A stretch of DNA of 64,000 nucleotides, taken from contig JAUIAY010000001.1 of the NCBI GenBank assembly GCA_030425285.1, positions 544,963 through 608,962 of the forward strand, given 5' to 3'. Positions 61,460-64,000 of this stretch are shown piece by piece. Under the pieces are notes generated by a model. The model ran no database searches. It worked only from the letters and a program-made list of their open reading frames with translations, and was not told the DNA's origin. The stretch comes from Bacteroidia bacterium. Lineage in GTDB: Bacteria; Bacteroidota; Bacteroidia; Flavobacteriales; Flavobacteriaceae. The position numbers and the translations under genes are program-made. Position 1 is the stretch's first letter. Every line of letters begins with the position of its first letter.

Positions 61460-62305
61460 ATGAAAACATATATAAAATTCGTATTAATACTAATTCTAAT
61501 ACCTTTTTCATCCTGTGAAGATGTAATAGAGGTAGATGTGCCCACAGGACAAACGCGACTTGTTATTGAGGCGTCTCTTGATTGGGAAAAAGGAACATCA
61601 GGAAACGAACAAGAGATAAAATTAAGCACTTCTACACCATATTTTGGCAATAATACCAATACAGCAGTTACAGGAGCGTCTGTAGCAGTTATCAATGAAA
61701 ATACTAACGAAACCTTTGTTTTTGCAGATGAAAATGATGGCACTTATACAGTTAATACGTTCGCACCAGTTGCAGGTGACACCTATCGTCTTGAAGTGGT
61801 ATATAATGGCCAAACGTATACCGCCAGAGAAACATTGATGACTGTTTCTGATATAAATAGCGTGTCTCAATCTATAGAAGGAGGTTTTGATGATGAATTG
61901 TTAGAGCTCAATTTGTATTTTGACGATCCAGCTGATGAAGAAAATTATTATTTAATTCGTTATTACGAAACAGGAGATTTATTTGCTTCTTTTGAAGATG
62001 TTTCAGATGAGTTTACAAATGGGAATGAAATACATGATTTTTGGGAAAAGCAAGATGATGAGGATAATAACGAACAACCTTTTGAGCCAGGCGATGTGAT
62101 AGATGTAAGCTTATATGGTATTTCAGAACAGTATTATAACTACATGAGGCTGCTAATTGAGCAGTATGACAGTGGAGGCGATCCTTTTTCTTCAACGGCA
62201 GCTGAAATTAGAGGGAATTGTATCAATTCATCCAATCCAGACAACTATGCGTTTGGGTATTTTAGAGTGACTCAAGTTGTAAAAGAAACCTATACATTTC
62301 AATAA
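61460..62305 (+). CDS. DUF4249 lipoprotein
   Basis: The ATG at 61460 gives 281 residues; the frame extends into the receptor gene and that part is rejected. A lipobox (LIPFSSCED) marks a lipid anchor. The body (VIEASLDWEKG, TGASVAVINENTNETFVFADENDGTYTVN) has the immunoglobulin-like strands of DUF4249. It is probably the accessory surface lipoprotein of the adjacent receptor, comparable to SusD in position only. It is the last gene of the LytTR-receptor-DUF4249 group. Confidence 0.88.
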   Translation: MKTYIKFVLILILIPFSSCEDVIEVDVPTGQTRLVIEASLDWEKGTSGNEQEIKLSTSTPYFGNNTNTAVTGASVAVINENTNETFVFADENDGTYTVNTFAPVAGDTYRLEVVYNGQTYTARETLMTVSDINSVSQSIEGGFDDELLELNLYFDDPADEENYYLIRYYETGDLFASFEDVSDEFTNGNEIHDFWEKQDDEDNNEQPFEPGDVIDVSLYGISEQYYNYMRLLIEQYDSGGDPFSSTAAEIRGNCINSSNPDNYAFGYFRVTQVVKETYTFQ

Positions 62306-62312
62306 AAAAGCG

Positions 62313-62341
62313 AAAGCCGATTAATTTTTAATCGGCTTTTT
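62313..62341. terminator. Bidirectional terminator between DUF4249 and holB
   Basis: The stem AAAGCCGATTA/TAATCGGCTTT is flanked by A- and T-runs. The final codons and stop codon of holB lie inside the hairpin. Confidence 0.85.
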
Positions 62342-63482
62342 TATGCAGTAACCGTGTCAATTTTATAGAAAGATCTGTCAATATAATTTTTGCGTTTCCA
62401 TTACGCTCTATATGGTAAATAGCATCCTGTAGTTCTTCGGATATTTCTAAAATATTGTTTCCGTGAACAAATGGCGCAAACTTTTCGAGTTTAAAATCAT
62501 CCTGCTTTGGTTCCATATAAACAAGTTCAGGGGCTTTATAGTTAATTAAAAGCGCTTGCCTAAAAAAGTTCAAACAAAACTGTAAAAATTGTTTTTGGGT
62601 TTCCCTTCCTGTTTTGGCAATATCTTCACTCCAGGAAATTAGATCATGAATGGCGCCTTTGTTTCCTTTAGCTTTGAAGGCGCTACGTATCCAAAAAATA
62701 AACCATTCTTCAAACTGCGTGTCTTCAGTATCATGGTATACTAAATCACAAGCTTTATTGTAATTGCCATTGGATTGATGTGCGATTTTACCTGCTATGT
62801 CTTCGGTTAAATCGTATTTCTTTATTAATGATTGTTTAATAACCTCTTCGGGAAGAGGCGGAAAATGGAGTACTTGACAGCGAGACCTAATGGTGTTGAT
62901 AATCTGTTCTTCATCTTCAGCTATCAGTATAAAAATCGTTTTGCTTGGAGGTTCTTCAATGAGCTTAAGAAGCTTATTAGCAGCTTGAGTATTGATTTTT
63001 TCGGCCATCCAAATAATCATGACCTTATAACCACCTTCGTAGGATTTTAAAGATAAGGATTTTACAATTTCCTGCGCTTCATCTACACCTATCTGACCTT
63101 GTTTTTTTTCAATATCAATTTTTTTGTACCAATCAAATAAATTGCCATAAGGCTGCTCCTCCAATAATTCACGCCATTCAGTCAAAAAATGATTTGATAC
63201 AGGATGCTTCTTAATAACTCCATTTGTCGCAACTGGAAATGCGAAATGTAAATCAGGATGCGAAAAGTTCTTGAATTTCAGATTACAAGCATCAAGACCT
63301 CCTGTGTTTTCATCTCCTTGATTTTTACATAGCAAATATTGGGCAAAGGCAATGGCCATTGGTAAGGTACCACTTCCTTCTGGTCCAACAAATAGTTGCG
63401 CATGCGCAATTCGCGTATTGTGGACACTTTGAATTAAATGTGCTTTGATGTGCTCTTGGCCTAGAATCTCACTAAATAGCAT
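62328..63482 (-). CDS. holB: DNA polymerase III delta' subunit
   Basis: The clamp-loader subunit has 384 residues starting MLFSEILGQEHIKAHLIQSV. The P-loop position reads GPEGSGTLP, lacking the Lys of a working Walker A, as expected for the non-ATP-binding delta' rather than the DnaX (gamma/tau) subunit. The arginine-finger motif segment INTIRSRCQVLHFPPL is present, but no zinc-binding Cys cluster is complete. The protein is convergent with DUF4249 and divergent from pgk. Confidence 0.9.
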   Translation of the reverse strand: MLFSEILGQEHIKAHLIQSVHNTRIAHAQLFVGPEGSGTLPMAIAFAQYLLCKNQGDENTGGLDACNLKFKNFSHPDLHFAFPVATNGVIKKHPVSNHFLTEWRELLEEQPYGNLFDWYKKIDIEKKQGQIGVDEAQEIVKSLSLKSYEGGYKVMIIWMAEKINTQAANKLLKLIEEPPSKTIFILIAEDEEQIINTIRSRCQVLHFPPLPEEVIKQSLIKKYDLTEDIAGKIAHQSNGNYNKACDLVYHDTEDTQFEEWFIFWIRSAFKAKGNKGAIHDLISWSEDIAKTGRETQKQFLQFCLNFFRQALLINYKAPELVYMEPKQDDFKLEKFAPFVHGNNILEISEELQDAIYHIERNGNAKIILTDLSIKLTRLLHKKAD

Positions 63483-63529
63483 GTGGTAAAGATAACAGTT
63501 TTGCTACTGTTTTTCTGAATTGAAAAAAT

Positions 63530-63537
63530 TATATTTG
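63530..63537 (+). promoter_or_regulatory. Putative -7 box for pgk (TATATTTG)
   Basis: An exact TAnnTTTG match 20 bases before the pgk ATG. Confidence 0.45.
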
Positions 63538-63557
63538 CTTTTCAATTTAATTATATC

Positions 63558-64000
63558 ATGAAAACACTTAACGACTTCAACTTTGAGAATAAAAAAGCCA
63601 TAATCCGCGTTGATTTTAACGTTCCATTGGATGAGAATCTAAATGTAACCGACGATACCAGAATCAAATCGGCGAAGCCAACAATTATAAAAATTTTGGA
63701 AGATGGTGGGAGTTGTGTTTTAATGTCGCACCTTGGAAGGCCTAAAGGAAAGGAAGACAAGTATTCATTAAAACATATTATAAATAAAGCCGAAGATGTT
63801 TTGGGTGTTGAAATAAAATTTGCTGAAGATTGTGTTGGTAATAAGGCCAAAGAAGCGGTTGCCAATTTAAACCCAGGCGAGATCCTATTATTGGAGAACC
63901 TTCGTTTTCATGATGAGGAAACAGCAGGTGATGTGGATTTCGCAAAACAACTTTCTGAATTAGGGGATATTTATGTTAATGATGCGTTTGGAACAGCACA
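63558..64000 (+). CDS. pgk: Phosphoglycerate kinase (N-terminal part, cut by window edge)
   Basis: The frame from ATG 63558 runs to the window end, 147 residues, and the rest lies beyond. Phosphoglycerate-kinase motifs are clear: [22 protein letters not shown], the substrate-binding SHLGRPKG and [12 protein letters not shown]. The enzyme transfers phosphate from 1,3-bisphosphoglycerate to ADP in glycolysis. It is monocistronic here, divergent from holB. Confidence 0.95.
   Translation, partial: MKTLNDFNFENKKAIIRVDFNVPLDENLNVTDDTRIKSAKPTIIKILEDGGSCVLMSHLGRPKGKEDKYSLKHIINKAEDVLGVEIKFAEDCVGNKAKEAVANLNPGEILLLENLRFHDEETAGDVDFAKQLSELGDIYVNDAFGTA

Noticed and set aside
1-64000. CRISPR array, insertion sequence or prophage
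   Set aside because: No regularly spaced direct repeats, transposase, integrase or phage structural gene was found.

Overview
The window looks like a chromosomal segment from a member of the Flavobacteriaceae (Bacteroidota), probably free-living and perhaps marine. The evidence is a low-GC sequence, a type IX secretion (T9SS) sorting domain on a large metalloprotease, CarboxypepD_reg-type TonB-dependent receptors, a membrane LytTR regulator next to a TonB receptor/DUF4249 pair, DUF4175, DUF2807, a PID-CTERM micro-protein, and many upstream boxes matching the Bacteroidota -7 promoter consensus TAnnTTTG. I see no phage, plasmid, insertion sequence, CRISPR array or rRNA operon. Most genes are core metabolism and housekeeping.

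Layout. 0-16 kb: a truncated FAD oxidoreductase, a secreted reprolysin-like protease, a fatty-acid initiation and ribosome block (yceD-rpmF-fabH-accB-accC), pdxA and ribE divergently arranged, a PID-CTERM micro-protein, a CAT-anticodon tRNA, mce, rbfA with a LolC/E-type permease, dusB and an M28-PDZ peptidase. 16-27 kb: a TolB-like lipoprotein, a TonB receptor, lepA, two ion-transporter genes (CPA1 and SLC13) with a DUF202 protein, and a metallo-beta-lactamase-fold hydrolase. 26-35 kb: exported peptidases (S8, M1, S41), rnpA, a tandem OmpA-domain protein, an acetyltransferase, a CDF metal exporter and rpiB. 35.0-35.7 kb: the longest gene-free stretch, very AT-rich, with a perfect DnaA box and repeated TGTTAATA octamers. 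35.7-50 kb: rnr, a DUF2807 protein, a LysE exporter, a GIY-YIG nuclease among dispersed repeats, tRNA-Cys, folB, glnS, a FemAB-like protein, FG-GAP and SPFH proteins, gltX and an AlkB-type hydroxylase. 50-64 kb: DUF4175, ybeY, mnmG flanked by two parS-like palindromes, a methyltransferase, a Skp-like lipoprotein, the LytTR/TonB receptor/DUF4249 cluster, holB and a truncated pgk.

The most interesting signals are non-coding. Two ParB/parS-type palindromes bracket mnmG, and the 35 kb AT-rich region has origin-like features with gene orientation changing around it, so the window may lie close to the replication origin. A GIY-YIG nuclease gene is flanked by inverted copies of a dispersed repeat. 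A related type of palindrome appears to be inserted in frame in rnr. A decayed 3' copy of tRNA-Cys lies beside the intact gene. Two 11-bp direct repeats 21 bp apart precede the TonB receptor beside the LytTR regulator, which is the geometry expected of a LytTR operator.

Start sites: where a long open frame begins at a non-ATG codon upstream of a conserved N-terminus, the start was moved to the supported ATG (accC, fabH, yceD, rnr, folB and others). TTG or GTG is retained where no ATG fits (the rbfA-linked permease, dusB, the FemAB-like protein, DUF4175 and GIY-YIG). All assignments come from reading motifs by eye, without database searches.
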